Below are positions 1 through 8,323 of a stretch of 64,000 nucleotides of DNA, one piece after another (the first letter of the stretch is position 1; each line of letters starts with the position of its first letter). The DNA lies in contig NZ_BCMF01000005.1 in NCBI RefSeq assembly GCF_002217925.1, forward strand, positions 1-64,000, written 5' to 3'. The translations under genes and the position numbers were made by a program. The notes beneath the pieces were generated by a model. The model was not told the origin of the DNA and did not search any database. It was given only the letters and a program-made list of their open reading frames with translations. Source of the DNA: Secundilactobacillus mixtipabuli. Its GTDB lineage: Bacteria > Bacillota > Bacilli > Lactobacillales > Lactobacillaceae.

Positions 1-192
1 TACGGTATTAGCACCTGTTTCCAAGTGTTATCCCCTGCTTCTGGGCAGGTTACCCACGTGTTACTCACCAGTTCGCCACTCATCCAATGCTGAAAATCAG
101 TGCAAGCACTTCAATTCATCGGGATGCGTTCGACTTGCATGTATTAGGCACGCCGCCAGCGTTCGTCCTGAGCCAGGATCAAACTCTCAATT
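1..192 (-). rRNA. 16S ribosomal RNA, 5' end (partial)
   Basis: Read on the minus strand, this stretch begins with the universal 16S 5' motif GAGAGTTTGATCCTGGCTCA, followed by the conserved GACGAACGCTGGCGGCGTGC and the V1 and start of V2 regions. The gene runs off the left edge, so only about the first 190 nt are present. The mature 5' end is placed near 190-194 by comparison with known 16S termini. The V1 loop is of Lactobacillaceae type, but I cannot name a species from it. Confidence 0.97.
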
Positions 193-333
193 TATGATTG
201 TTTGTGACTCATTAATATTACTAGCGAAATTGACTTCGCAAATTACATTTGATATCAGCCGAAACTGATATACCCTGCACATTTGTGAAACAAAACTTTG
301 TTCAGTTTTCAAAGGTCTACTTGTTAACTCGAC
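193..333 (-). other. pre-rRNA leader upstream of 16S
   Basis: This is the transcribed spacer between the promoter-proximal start site and the mature 16S end. It contains CTTTGAAAACTGAACAAA (around 296-315, minus strand), a sequence commonly found in Lactobacillales rRNA leaders and spacers. The leader presumably includes the processing stem and antitermination signals. No open reading frame is expected here. Confidence 0.6.
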
Positions 334-339
334 TTGATT

Positions 340-368
340 AGTATAACCAAGATAGAAATTAATGTCAA
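340..368 (-). promoter_or_regulatory. rRNA operon promoter P2
   Basis: The minus strand reads TTGACA (363-368), a 17-nt spacer, then TATACT (340-345). This near-consensus sigma-A promoter lies about 150 nt upstream of the 16S 5' end. It is the downstream member of a tandem pair. Confidence 0.88.
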
Positions 369-502
369 CGTTTTTTTGAATCTTTATTCATTTCCGTTAG
401 CATCGAATTCATGAATTAACTGTTAGATGCCAAAGCGACTGAATATTAAATGTCTGAATATAAATTCACGTAATTAATATTGTGTTCTTGACAACAGATA
501 AA

Positions 503-531
503 ATAATACCAGCTATTAACGACACGGTCAA
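503..531 (-). promoter_or_regulatory. rRNA operon promoter P1
   Basis: The minus strand reads TTGACC (526-531), a 17-nt spacer, then TATTAT (503-508). It sits 163 nt upstream of P2 with the same geometry. Tandem promoters are usual for rRNA operons in Firmicutes. The 193-554 region contains only these signals and the leader. Confidence 0.8.
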
Positions 532-554
532 GGACAAATGATAAATTAATCAAA

Positions 555-938
555 TTATTTTGCAACAAACTCTTTTAACGCTTCCTGAGCCCAAGCCTGC
601 CTTCTTTTTTGAATCGGCTTGAAGCCTTCATGAACGTTCCGGCTTGTCCAATAGTGCTTGTGGTGATCTTCATTTTGCGGCGCCATGGGTACCAGTGGCA
701 CTTGAGGTTCTTCTAAGCATCTTAATGAAAGAGAAATCTTGCCGGTAAACTCATCGATATCAAGCACAACAACATCAATCTCATCGCCAACAGATAAATA
801 GTCATGGATGTCCTTAACAAAGCCATAATGACATTCTGAAATATGGATGAGTCCCTGAATATCGTTGCCAAGATTGACAAAAGCCCCATAGGGTTGAATA
901 CCCGTCACTGTGCCATGAACATGGTCTCCAATACGCAT
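555..938 (-). CDS. S1 RNA-binding domain protein (YugI/GSP13-like)
   Basis: The 127-residue product is a single S1 (OB-fold) domain at about residues 1-75, opening MRIGDHVHGTVTGIQPYGAF and carrying the typical GLIHISE segment. A polar C-terminal tail ends in a short basic helix. It matches the YugI / general stress protein 13 family, whose members bind RNA or ribosomes. The ATG at 938 is preferred: AGAAAGG lies 10 nt upstream, whereas an in-frame GTG at 947 falls almost on top of that site. The gene stands alone between the rRNA promoters and the terminator of the cyclophilin gene. The precise cellular role is not known. Confidence 0.85.
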   Translation of the reverse strand: MRIGDHVHGTVTGIQPYGAFVNLGNDIQGLIHISECHYGFVKDIHDYLSVGDEIDVVVLDIDEFTGKISLSLRCLEEPQVPLVPMAPQNEDHHKHYWTSRNVHEGFKPIQKRRQAWAQEALKEFVAK

Positions 939-970
939 AATTAACACACCTTTCTTCTATATAATAAATA

Positions 971-1015
971 ATAAATTTAAAACAAAGAGCTTGAGGCTTA
1001 ACACACCCCAAGCTC
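971..1015 (-). terminator. Rho-independent terminator after the cyclophilin gene
   Basis: On the minus strand a GAGCTTGGGG / CCTCAAGCTC stem (987-1015, one mismatch) is followed by TTTGTTTT. It lies 16 nt past the stop of the peptidyl-prolyl isomerase gene. Confidence 0.75.
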
Positions 1016-1030
1016 AATCAACAACTCAGT

Positions 1031-1615
1031 CTAATCCTCAATGGTCACTGATTCGATCATGATATCTTCTAACGGTTTATCGACTTCATCCGTTTTTACC
1101 GTAGCCATCTGGTCGACAACATCCATGCCATCAACAACTTGACCAAAAACAGTATGTCTAAAGTCGAGCCATGGTGTGCCACCCTTTTGATAAGCTGTCA
1201 CAATTTCCTCTGGGAAATGGGCATCCTTCATCTGCTGCGTGAGCTGTTCAGACATATGTTTGTTTTGAACGATAAAGAATTGACTGCCATTGGTGTTCGG
1301 GCCGCTATTTGCCATTGAAACAGCTCCGCGAAGATTATAGAGTTCTTTAGAAAATTCATCTTCAAAGGGTTCATCCCAAATACTTGATCCACCCATACCA
1401 GTTCCGGTTGGATCGCCACCTTGAATCATAAAATCATTGATCACCCGGTGAAAAATGACTTCATCATAGTAGTTTTTCTTAGCAAGTGTCACAAAGTTTT
1501 CAACTGCTTTAGGCGCTTGTTCTGGAAACAACTGAATCGTAACATCACCCATCGACGTATGAATGATTGCCCGGGGGCCTTCAGCCTTATCGGGTTGTAA
1601 CTGTGGATAGTTCAC
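1031..1615 (-). CDS. cyclophilin-type peptidyl-prolyl cis-trans isomerase
   Basis: The 194-residue product is a cytoplasmic-type cyclophilin with no signal peptide or lipobox. Cyclophilin signatures are clear: FHRVINDFMIQGGDPTGTG (active-site Arg, Met, Gln), MANSGPNTNGSQFFI, and HTVFGQVVDGMDVV near the C terminus. The enzyme interconverts cis and trans X-Pro bonds and assists folding. The GTG at 1615 is chosen because GGAGG lies 8 nt upstream; an upstream ATG at 1699 would add 28 unrelated residues with no ribosome-binding site. The insertion TPWLDFRHTVFG is normal for the lactobacillar clade. The gene is monocistronic, with its own terminator. Confidence 0.92.
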   Translation of the reverse strand: MNYPQLQPDKAEGPRAIIHTSMGDVTIQLFPEQAPKAVENFVTLAKKNYYDEVIFHRVINDFMIQGGDPTGTGMGGSSIWDEPFEDEFSKELYNLRGAVSMANSGPNTNGSQFFIVQNKHMSEQLTQQMKDAHFPEEIVTAYQKGGTPWLDFRHTVFGQVVDGMDVVDQMATVKTDEVDKPLEDIMIESVTIED

Positions 1616-1812
1616 ATTAATAACCTCCAGTTTTCTTTCATTTCTATTATCCATGAAATATGACGAAAAGCAAGTCTCAGACGTTCTCGGCCTCGGCAAA
1701 CAAGCTAGCGTTGCTATAAAATAGATGCCTTCACAATACCGCCATCACCCTTACCAACCAACTAAGATTGACTATTTAAAGTTACGATTAACTTAAATCG
1801 ACTTGAAAGTCT

Positions 1813-1840
1813 TTTACATCCGCTAATTCTCTGATACAAT
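1813..1840 (+). promoter_or_regulatory. promoter for the DedA-family gene
   Basis: TTTACA (1813-1818), a 16-nt spacer and TACAAT (1835-1840), about 40 nt before the start codon. The -35 is imperfect; the -10 has one mismatch to consensus. Confidence 0.6.
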
Positions 1841-1878
1841 ATCAGCAACTTAAACGCTGAAAGGAAACTTACTAAATT

Positions 1879-2526
1879 ATGGGTCAATTAATCGATTTCG
1901 TTCTCCACATTGACAGTCACATGGTTAACATTGTTAATACCTTTGGTGGTTGGTCATACGGCATCCTCTTTTTGATTATTTTTATCGAAACAGGCGCCGT
2001 TATTTTACCGTTTCTCCCGGGTGACTCTTTATTATTCGCGGCAGCTGCATTAGCTGCTAACCCTGATTACCATCTCAGCATCACCCTATTCACAATGATC
2101 TTCTTACTGGCTGCTATCGGTGGTGACTCAATGAACTTCTTCATTGGCCGTCGAGCTGGGATCGCGATTACTCGTCATCCATTCTTTAGTCGGTTTATTA
2201 AAGAAGAGAATTTGGCAGCCGCAAGGAAGTTCTTCGAAAAACATGGTAAAATTGCCATTTTCTTAGCGCGCTTTATGCCCATCATTCGAACCTTCGTCCC
2301 ATTCGTTGCCGCAACTTCAGATTACGAATACAGCTCATTTTTACGGTACAATATCCCAGCCGGGATTGCTTGGGTAGTACTATGCTGCGGTGGCGGTTAC
2401 TTCTTTGGTAACATTGACTTCGTTAAAGCCCACTTCTCACTGGTCGTTTTAGGCATCATCATCGTCTCAATGATTCCTGCCTTTGTTGGCCTGCTTAAAA
2501 GCCGTACTCAAGTCAGTAAAGATTAA
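1879..2526 (+). CDS. DedA/VTT-family membrane protein
   Basis: The 215-residue integral membrane protein has four to five hydrophobic segments. The DedA (SNARE-associated/VTT) signature is visible around residues 125-150: FLARFMPIIRTFVPF followed by a small-residue-rich re-entrant stretch. Upstream NFFIGRRAGI is also typical. Members of this family are linked to lipid flipping (for example undecaprenyl phosphate or phosphatidylethanolamine carriers), proton-motive-force homeostasis and envelope-stress resistance; the substrate of this one cannot be read from sequence. The gene is transcribed alone and rightward, against its neighbours, with its own promoter and a terminator shared with the convergent gene. 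AAAGGA upstream of the ATG is at rather long spacing. Confidence 0.9.
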   Translation: MGQLIDFVLHIDSHMVNIVNTFGGWSYGILFLIIFIETGAVILPFLPGDSLLFAAAALAANPDYHLSITLFTMIFLLAAIGGDSMNFFIGRRAGIAITRHPFFSRFIKEENLAAARKFFEKHGKIAIFLARFMPIIRTFVPFVAATSDYEYSSFLRYNIPAGIAWVVLCCGGGYFFGNIDFVKAHFSLVVLGIIIVSMIPAFVGLLKSRTQVSKD

Positions 2527-2540
2527 TGACAAGCAAATAA

Positions 2541-2577
2541 AAACTCTAGCGGGTTAAATCCTGCTAGAGTTTTTTTA
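2541..2577. terminator. bidirectional terminator between convergent genes
   Basis: The stem ACTCTAGCGGG / CCTGCTAGAGT has a TTAAAT loop, is preceded by an A-run and followed by seven Ts. It serves the DedA gene and can also serve the leftward TIGR01906-family gene, whose stop codon it abuts. Confidence 0.9.
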
Positions 2578-3210
2578 TTTATCTAAAAATGTTCGCCTAC
2601 CGCGCCAGACACCCCACAGCATCATCAGTTCGAATAAACCAAACGCCAAAACGAAACACTGTGAAAAGAAGCTTTCTGGCAAGACCAGGATCACCGGATC
2701 AAACCGAGGATCAAATAGCCAATCAGAATTGCGAAATAGGACCTTATGAAAATCAACGAAAAACTGGTTAAAGTTAACCAGCATCAATAATCCTGCCAGT
2801 ACAGGCACGATCGCTGCAATCTGAAACGGCTGGATAAGCTTCCATAGCCTCTTCTTTTTGGCAAGCGACCGTAAAAAATGGATAGCCGGCCAAATCGTTA
2901 CAATCAGCACACCGTTATTCAGTAAAAATAGGTGTTTCACGTCAATGAAGTGCTGAAGGCCACTAGGTGAAGTTGGAAAATCCATCATATCCAACCGAGA
3001 AATCCATGGTAATTGTAAATAGCCTAATAGCTGAACATAATTTTGCATGATCCGACTGGTAGATAATTGAACAACACTCGATAAATGACCCAGTTTAACG
3101 TTCAACCAGTACAGCCAAATACTATTGATAGTCAAAAAGATGACGACCGAAATGATTGCTAAAAAGAGGATCAGCCACTGTAGAAATGTCTTGACTCGCT
3201 TTCTAATCAT
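2575..3210 (-). CDS. TIGR01906/DUF1461-family integral membrane protein
   Basis: The predicted 211-residue protein begins MIRKRVKTFLQWLILF and has a hydrophobic N-terminal segment plus three further hydrophobic segments in the second half. An extracytoplasmic-looking stretch (DMMDFPTSPSGLQHF) contains the sequence pattern usual for the DUF1461 family. The function of the family is unknown. The ATG at 3210 overlaps the stop of the upstream HAD-phosphatase gene by 8 nt (ATGATTAG), which indicates translational coupling. The frame stays open far upstream of 3210, but that part is the shadow of the phosphatase gene. It is the last gene of the five-gene operon that begins at 6711. Confidence 0.82.
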   Translation of the reverse strand: MIRKRVKTFLQWLILFLAIISVVIFLTINSIWLYWLNVKLGHLSSVVQLSTSRIMQNYVQLLGYLQLPWISRLDMMDFPTSPSGLQHFIDVKHLFLLNNGVLIVTIWPAIHFLRSLAKKKRLWKLIQPFQIAAIVPVLAGLLMLVNFNQFFVDFHKVLFRNSDWLFDPRFDPVILVLPESFFSQCFVLAFGLFELMMLWGVWRGRRTFLDK

Positions 3211-3988
3211 CTTCAAGCGACCAATCATCCAAACTATCGATTTCATACGTTGGCGCGATTTTCTGCTGCGCAACTTGTTCCCGTGTTGAAAGCCCGGTAT
3301 ACACAAGTAACGTGTCCATCCCAAACCGAATACCAGCGGTAATATCAGTTCGATAGTTATCACCAACCATGACAACCTGCGACTTTTCCAAACCAATGCG
3401 TTGTAAAGCATTGGCCATAATAATTGTTTCAGGCTTGCCGATATAGATTGGCCGCTGCTGCGTTGTGTAGGCAACCATTTCAACGAGTGAGCCAGCACCA
3501 GGCAGCATCCCCCGCTCATTAGGAATATTAGAATCCGGGTTTGTGCCAATGAATTTTGCACCAGCGCGAATCGCCAATGTGGCCACTTCAAATTTATGGT
3601 AAGTCACATCTGAATCAAGTCCAACCACCACAAAATCTGGTTGCCGTTCACTTAAGACAAACCCTTTATCCAAGAATGCCTGAATTAAGCCAATTTCACC
3701 GATGATATAAACTTTGTTTTGTCCTGGTTTAGCAATTCCTGCCACATAGTCAGCTGTCGCTAAACCGGCAGTATAAACGTTACTTGGTTGAACGTGAATA
3801 TCGTGGTTTGTCGCTAAATTATCGACCACATCCACTGGTAACTTCGTCGTATTGTTCGTTACAAACAAAAAATCCTTATCAGCAGCCTGTAACCGTTCAA
3901 CAAACCTTTTGGCAGCAGGGATTCGCCGCTTACCGGCGTATACCGTCCCGTCCAGATCAATAAAGTAGCCCTCATAATGTTTTTGCAT
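3203..3988 (-). CDS. HAD-superfamily phosphatase, NagD/YutF type (TIGR01457)
   Basis: The 261-residue cytoplasmic phosphatase carries HAD motif I FIDLDGTVYAG near the N terminus, motif II FVTNNTT, the conserved lysine in YIGKPE and motif III MVGDNYRTDI. These mark subclass IIA (NagD-like) enzymes, which dephosphorylate small phosphorylated metabolites such as sugar phosphates or p-nitrophenyl phosphate; the natural substrate is uncertain. ATG 3988 is preferred over the TTG one codon earlier, with AGAGGA 10 nt upstream. It lies 6 nt after yutD and overlaps the following membrane-protein gene by 8 nt. Confidence 0.9.
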   Translation of the reverse strand: MQKHYEGYFIDLDGTVYAGKRRIPAAKRFVERLQAADKDFLFVTNNTTKLPVDVVDNLATNHDIHVQPSNVYTAGLATADYVAGIAKPGQNKVYIIGEIGLIQAFLDKGFVLSERQPDFVVVGLDSDVTYHKFEVATLAIRAGAKFIGTNPDSNIPNERGMLPGAGSLVEMVAYTTQQRPIYIGKPETIIMANALQRIGLEKSQVVMVGDNYRTDITAGIRFGMDTLLVYTGLSTREQVAQQKIAPTYEIDSLDDWSLEDD

Positions 3989-3994
3989 CAAACG

Positions 3995-4687
3995 CTAATC
4001 CTCTTTTTCTCGAATTGTAAACTTACGGTGCTGGCTGTGGCCAACCGTTTTAACTGCCCCATGGCGCTGGCTGACCGGTGTCTTCTTAATTGGTTTAACT
4101 TTTTCCACCGTGTAAGCCTTTTGCTGCCCGTTACTTGGTCGACTTTGCTGCTTATTTTGGGACCGCCTATTGGTAGCTGTCCGTTCTTGTTTGTGATTAC
4201 TTGTTGGTGAATTTTTAGGTCGATTGGCAGAATGATGCCGTGCCTGCTGCTTATTAGCAGTCATTTGACTCCGGTTAGGCCGACGTGAATTGTCACGCTG
4301 CCTTGGATTTCGCTTGGGCGTGATAATTTTGGCGTCTTCATTGTGCATGACAAAATAAGGGCAGCCGGTATTACATGCTTCATCCAAGTAATCTTGCAGC
4401 GCACTAATCTTCAATTCACCCGCGACGTTACGCTTATCATCATAGAAACCGCGTAGCCGTAATTGGTCAAAACCCCAGTCACCGACTAAATAGTCATACC
4501 GTGAAAAATACGTGTTGAAACGATCACTTAATTCAACGCGATCAAAAGCATCGTGGTAATTGACCACAAGTTCGTAGGGATGTTCGTTGATTTGATAATG
4601 AGTTTCATCTACTGCAACGATAACGCCGCCTGGTTCTCGACTGGCTTTAGCGTCGTCAATCAGCGTTTGCATTGATTTCTTATCCAT
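3995..4687 (-). CDS. yutD: YutD-family protein with long basic tail
   Basis: About 230 residues. The N-terminal half (roughly residues 1-115) is the conserved YutD/DUF1027 domain, with YELVVNYHDAFD, FSRYDYLVGDWG and a CNTGCPYFVMHN segment holding two cysteines. The second half is a low-complexity, strongly basic tail rich in Arg, Gln, Asn and Ser, which could bind nucleic acid; that is inference. The start is either ATG 4687 or ATG 4693; both are close to AGGAAGAAGG. The ATG overlaps the stop of the upstream yunD-like gene (ATGGATAA). The family is conserved in Bacilli beside the NagD-like phosphatase, but its function is unknown. Confidence 0.85.
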   Translation of the reverse strand: MDKKSMQTLIDDAKASREPGGVIVAVDETHYQINEHPYELVVNYHDAFDRVELSDRFNTYFSRYDYLVGDWGFDQLRLRGFYDDKRNVAGELKISALQDYLDEACNTGCPYFVMHNEDAKIITPKRNPRQRDNSRRPNRSQMTANKQQARHHSANRPKNSPTSNHKQERTATNRRSQNKQQSRPSNGQQKAYTVEKVKPIKKTPVSQRHGAVKTVGHSQHRKFTIREKED

Positions 4688-6080
4688 GTGCATCCTTCTT
4701 CCTAATTGGATATCGTTTGGCGAGGTAGTCGCCATACACATTTCTTAAAAGTTTACCATATAAAATTTCATTTTGCCCAACAATCGAAATTGTCGGAAAG
4801 AACGGGATAAACAGATAATGATCTGGCATCGCCACCGTGTATGCACGTAACGGTGATAGGGGTTCCCCACGAAATAGGACCGTACCATCATGGTCATTAT
4901 ACTGAATCCCCGAATAATTCAAATCGCCGAAAACTTTACCACGAAAGCCCATCCCTTTGATTGGAAAACGGGTCAAAAACCGCCTGTTCTTCTCCATCTC
5001 CTGAATGAGCCGCCACAGATTATCACCGCTTAATGTCACCTTCATCACATGCATGGCATGGGGAAGCATCTGGTGTAGGTGATTCTGCGAAATAATGCCC
5101 GCTGGCAAATCTCGCAAAAATAAGCCACCGTTTAAAATCGCAGCATCCGTACCTGCATAATCTTCTAACGCTGCCAGTCCTTCACTGACCAACCGGGAAT
5201 GCCCCTGCCAATTTTTCTCCATCGCAACGGGCAAATCGGCCACTTTCTGGGCGTCCAAAAGTTCTTCCCCCTGGTCTTCATAGTCTTCAATTTCCTGAAG
5301 ATCACTGGTTGCCGCCTGAAGATGGCTCGTCTGCACAACAGAGGCTGATGCTTTCATGATTTGATGATCAGTCAGTTCTAGTTGAATCGTCCCCACGTAC
5401 TGGCCATACTTACCTGCCGCTCCCAACAACGTTTGCTGGTCATATTCGCCATGTGGTAACAAATGGTGCGTGTGGGCACCCAAGATCACGTTAATTTCTG
5501 GGAACCGTTTGGCGATTGCCCGGTCAACGTCCAGTCCAAGATGCGACAGTAAAATGGTGCAGTCATACTGACCTTCAAATTGTTTCAACAAATGAGGCAG
5601 CATGCGTTCAACCGAGATTGGCTGCCAGCCAAGCAACGGGTACGTTAACGTATACGGTGCCGTTAAACCCAGCACCAATACTCGCGTGCCCGCTTGAGTC
5701 GTTATCACTTTACCCGGTAAAGCCCACTTTGGCTGTACTCTTTGGGGCGCATTCAGCAAATTACCCAGGATCACGTCAAAATTAGCGTGGTCATATAGAT
5801 GACCCAATTGCTCTTTAGAATTACCCAAACCTTCATTGTTACCTATCGTGACACCATCATAGTGAATTTGATTCATTAAGGTGACGTTCGACTGACCATT
5901 GGTCGCCTCAGTCAACGGGTGTGCACGATCCATCGCATCACCAATATCAAAGGTCAGCACCTGATTGCCCGCCGCTTTGTAACGTTGCCGTTCCTCAAGT
6001 AAATAGCGACGAATCCTTGGCCAATTTTCAAAGTGCGAATGCAGGTCATTGGTATGTAAAATTGTAATTTTCTCGGTCAT
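4680..6080 (-). CDS. 5'-nucleotidase/metallophosphoesterase family protein (YunD-like)
   Basis: The 466-residue product has an N-terminal metallophosphoesterase domain with the metal ligands in ILHTNDLHSHFE, FDIGDAMDR, GNNEGLG (usually GNHE; His is replaced by Asn) and LLSHLGLD / LGAHTHH. The C-terminal part matches the 5'-nucleotidase substrate domain (ILNGGLFLRDLPAG, MHVMKVTLSGDNL). No signal peptide is visible, so it should be cytoplasmic, as for B. subtilis YunD. The ATG at 6080 follows GAGGAG with 6-nt spacing; an upstream in-frame start would add 14 residues without a binding site. It is the second gene of the operon and is coupled to yutD by an 8-nt overlap. Confidence 0.87.
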   Translation of the reverse strand: MTEKITILHTNDLHSHFENWPRIRRYLLEERQRYKAAGNQVLTFDIGDAMDRAHPLTEATNGQSNVTLMNQIHYDGVTIGNNEGLGNSKEQLGHLYDHANFDVILGNLLNAPQRVQPKWALPGKVITTQAGTRVLVLGLTAPYTLTYPLLGWQPISVERMLPHLLKQFEGQYDCTILLSHLGLDVDRAIAKRFPEINVILGAHTHHLLPHGEYDQQTLLGAAGKYGQYVGTIQLELTDHQIMKASASVVQTSHLQAATSDLQEIEDYEDQGEELLDAQKVADLPVAMEKNWQGHSRLVSEGLAALEDYAGTDAAILNGGLFLRDLPAGIISQNHLHQMLPHAMHVMKVTLSGDNLWRLIQEMEKNRRFLTRFPIKGMGFRGKVFGDLNYSGIQYNDHDGTVLFRGEPLSPLRAYTVAMPDHYLFIPFFPTISIVGQNEILYGKLLRNVYGDYLAKRYPIRKKDAHG

Positions 6081-6099
6081 ACCCAGCTCCTCAGCTCTT

Positions 6100-6711
6100 T
6101 TATCTTCGTTTTTGATAGTCATTGTACTTACCCGTTACCATCTCTTCAATCTCCGCCATGGACAGCGGCGCGCCAAAAGGTGGCTTCTGCTGGAGATAAT
6201 CGGTTTCAGGTGTGTCAACACCCACGTTGATATCTTCTTTAATATTAACCGCATAATGATGAATGTGGCCGTGTAAATTAATGATTTGTTTAACGATGCC
6301 CATCATCATTGGGTAGTGCGTCATATAATATTGTCGGTGGTTCACTTTAATAATCGCGCCAACATCGTGAAACTCGAATTTAGGTTTCCCGCCATAAGTA
6401 TAATTATGCTGTGCTAAGTATTTAAACAGTGCTCGGTTATCGTGATTGCCCTTAATGAGAACGAGATGCCCGTTTAATTGATTCAAGACGTCAAAAATGG
6501 CTGCTTGAGCCGCCTTTTCTGGCCGAATAAAATACAGTGCAATATCACCTAAATGATACACAGTATCTTCTGGTGTCACCCGTGCATTCCAGTGGTCAAT
6601 AATGGTTTGATTCATTTCTTCTACCGATTTAAATGGTCGAGGCGCAAAATCGGAATTTCCGAGCAGGTCTTTATGAAAAAAATGTGTATCTGCGGTGAAA
6701 TACAGTTGCAC
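6100..6711 (-). CDS. metallophosphoesterase
   Basis: The 203-residue cytoplasmic phosphoesterase has a full set of calcineurin-like motifs: FTADTHFFH, YHLGDIAL, IKGNHDN, MTHYP and NLHGHIHH. Substrate is unknown. Related proteins are usually annotated as phosphatases or phosphodiesterases. The GTG at 6711 is chosen because AGAAGGGG lies about 5 nt upstream and the mature motif starts right after it; an ATG at 6756 has no ribosome-binding site. It is the first gene of the operon metallophosphoesterase - yunD - yutD - nagD-like - TIGR01906. Confidence 0.86.
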   Translation of the reverse strand: MQLYFTADTHFFHKDLLGNSDFAPRPFKSVEEMNQTIIDHWNARVTPEDTVYHLGDIALYFIRPEKAAQAAIFDVLNQLNGHLVLIKGNHDNRALFKYLAQHNYTYGGKPKFEFHDVGAIIKVNHRQYYMTHYPMMMGIVKQIINLHGHIHHYAVNIKEDINVGVDTPETDYLQQKPPFGAPLSMAEIEEMVTGKYNDYQKRR

Positions 6712-6783
6712 GCTTACCCCTTCTTTGATTAAATAATTAAACCCATTTGAAAACATTACCCCTTTAGTTTACCATGTTCCACC

Positions 6784-6812
6784 GCTGATAGGAAAGGAAG
6801 CCTGCTGATAGG
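6784..6812. repeat. two 9-bp direct repeats upstream of the phosphoesterase operon
   Basis: GCTGATAGG occurs at 6784-6792 and 6804-6812, spaced by exactly 20 nt (two helical turns), between the permease terminator and the first gene of the leftward operon. It could be a regulator site, but no regulator can be named. Confidence 0.4.
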
Positions 6813-6833
6813 CTAGCTGGTGAACTAAAAATA

Positions 6834-6882
6834 AAAAATCACGCCTTCTCCCAAATAATTTTGGGAAAAGGCGTGATTTTTA
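6834..6882 (-). terminator. terminator of the amino acid permease gene
   Basis: A long stem ATCACGCCTT-(CTCCCAAA / TTTGGGAA)-AAGGCGTGAT is followed on the minus strand by TTTTTTATTTTT. It begins about 35 nt past the permease stop codon. Confidence 0.9.
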
Positions 6883-6915
6883 TAGCGACTATCGTGCCGC
6901 AGTCCGAACTTTTAC

Positions 6916-8289
6916 TTATTTGTCAGTTTCCACTCGGTCAACACCCGTTTTGAACAACCAAAGGCCAGACAGCCAGATAATCGACCCAATCAGTGCGACC
7001 ATAGTCTCGAATTTAAACAACAGAATCACACAGACCATCATGAGAAAAATGAGCACAAAATAGTCTGAGTACGGTGCAAAGGGCATTTTGAACGTTACTT
7101 GATCTTCAATCTCAACAACTGTCTCCCGTTTATATTTGATGTGGGCTAAAATAATTGAGCCCCAAATAAATAAGAAACACGTGGTAGCCACACTTGAGAT
7201 TAAGGTAAACACTTTCCCCGGAATAAAGAAGTTCAATAAAACAACGATTGCAATGATTAAAGCGGAAAACAACAGTGCATTGACCGGTACTTGAGCCCGT
7301 GATAATTTGCTAAATCGTTTTGAAAGTTTCGACTGACCGCCATACGAAAGTGAAAACAGCATCCGGCCAGTGGTAAACAGCGCGCTATTACAAGCTGAGG
7401 CTGCCGCTGTCAGCACCACAAAATTAATGATGGCAGCTGCCGACTTAATCCCAATTGCTGAGAAAACCTCTACGAAAGGGCTTTGATTTGGCGAGATATA
7501 ATGCCAAGGGTAGATACACATTAAAGCCATTAAAGAGCCGAGATAAAAGAGGATCACCCGCATTGGAATTTCATTGATGGCTTTGGGAATAATCACTTTG
7601 GGGTCATCCGTTTCTGAAGCCGTCATCCCCACCATTTCAATCCCAATGAAACCAAATAAAACCATTTGGAAAGACAAGAAGAAACCTTTTGCTCCATGAG
7701 CAAAAAAGTGGCCATCTGCTAAGTTCATCACAGAAGCATGACCCACTGGTGTCTTAAACTGGATCACCACCAGCACGACACCAATCGCAATTAAAGCAAT
7801 AATCGCAGCAACTTTCACAATGGCAAACCAAAATTCAGTTTCACCGAAAGCCTGCACCGTGATGGCATTGATCAAGACCAAAATCAACAGGATGGTCACC
7901 CCAGTGACCCACTGTGGCAACTGGGGGAACCAAAACTTCATGTAAAGACCAGCTGCTGTTAAGTCAGCCATCGCAATGCTCAACCAGCAAACCCAGTACG
8001 TCCACCCCGCAATAAAGCTCCAACGATCACCAAGATACTTTTTTATAAAATCAATATAAGAATGTGCACTCAAATCAGACAGTAATAACTCGCCAAGTGC
8101 CCGCATCAATAAAAAGCACGCGACACCCGCAATCAAATAGGCAAGTAAAATCGAAGGACCCGTTAAATGAATCGATTGCCCAGCACCTAAAAACAAGCCG
8201 GTACCAATCGTGCCACCTAAAGCAATCATTTGAACATGTCGGTTTTTTAACCCATGAGACTGTTTTTTAGTGGTTGCTGCTTTTGCCAT
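6916..8289 (-). CDS. amino acid permease (APC superfamily)
   Basis: The 457-residue polytopic membrane protein has about twelve hydrophobic segments. The first carries the amino-acid-permease signature IALGGTIGTGLFLGAG, and FGFIGIEMVGMTASETDDP after the sixth segment is characteristic of the AAT family (lysine, aromatic or GABA/branched amino acid permeases). It imports amino acids using the proton gradient. The exact substrate cannot be read. The ATG at 8289 has AAGGAG 11 nt upstream; the second half of the upstream frame (MDTHEGVKRI) is judged untranslated. It is monocistronic. A TATAAT -10 (8318-8323) lies just upstream without a good -35. Confidence 0.9.
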   Translation of the reverse strand: MAKAATTKKQSHGLKNRHVQMIALGGTIGTGLFLGAGQSIHLTGPSILLAYLIAGVACFLLMRALGELLLSDLSAHSYIDFIKKYLGDRWSFIAGWTYWVCWLSIAMADLTAAGLYMKFWFPQLPQWVTGVTILLILVLINAITVQAFGETEFWFAIVKVAAIIALIAIGVVLVVIQFKTPVGHASVMNLADGHFFAHGAKGFFLSFQMVLFGFIGIEMVGMTASETDDPKVIIPKAINEIPMRVILFYLGSLMALMCIYPWHYISPNQSPFVEVFSAIGIKSAAAIINFVVLTAAASACNSALFTTGRMLFSLSYGGQSKLSKRFSKLSRAQVPVNALLFSALIIAIVVLLNFFIPGKVFTLISSVATTCFLFIWGSIILAHIKYKRETVVEIEDQVTFKMPFAPYSDYFVLIFLMMVCVILLFKFETMVALIGSIIWLSGLWLFKTGVDRVETDK

Positions 8290-8317
8290 AATACGCTTCA
8301 CTCCTTCATGAGTGTCC

Positions 8318-8323
8318 ATTATA
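8318..8323 (-). promoter_or_regulatory. -10 box of the permease gene
   Basis: TATAAT on the minus strand, 29 nt before the ATG. The -35 region (about 8341-8346) does not match consensus. The intergenic interval 8290-8520 otherwise shows nothing I can assign. Confidence 0.45.

Noticed and set aside
2575-3591. 338-residue reading of the membrane-protein frame
   Set aside because: The first 127 residues lie opposite the phase of the HAD-phosphatase gene; the coupled ATG at 3210 gives a normal family length.
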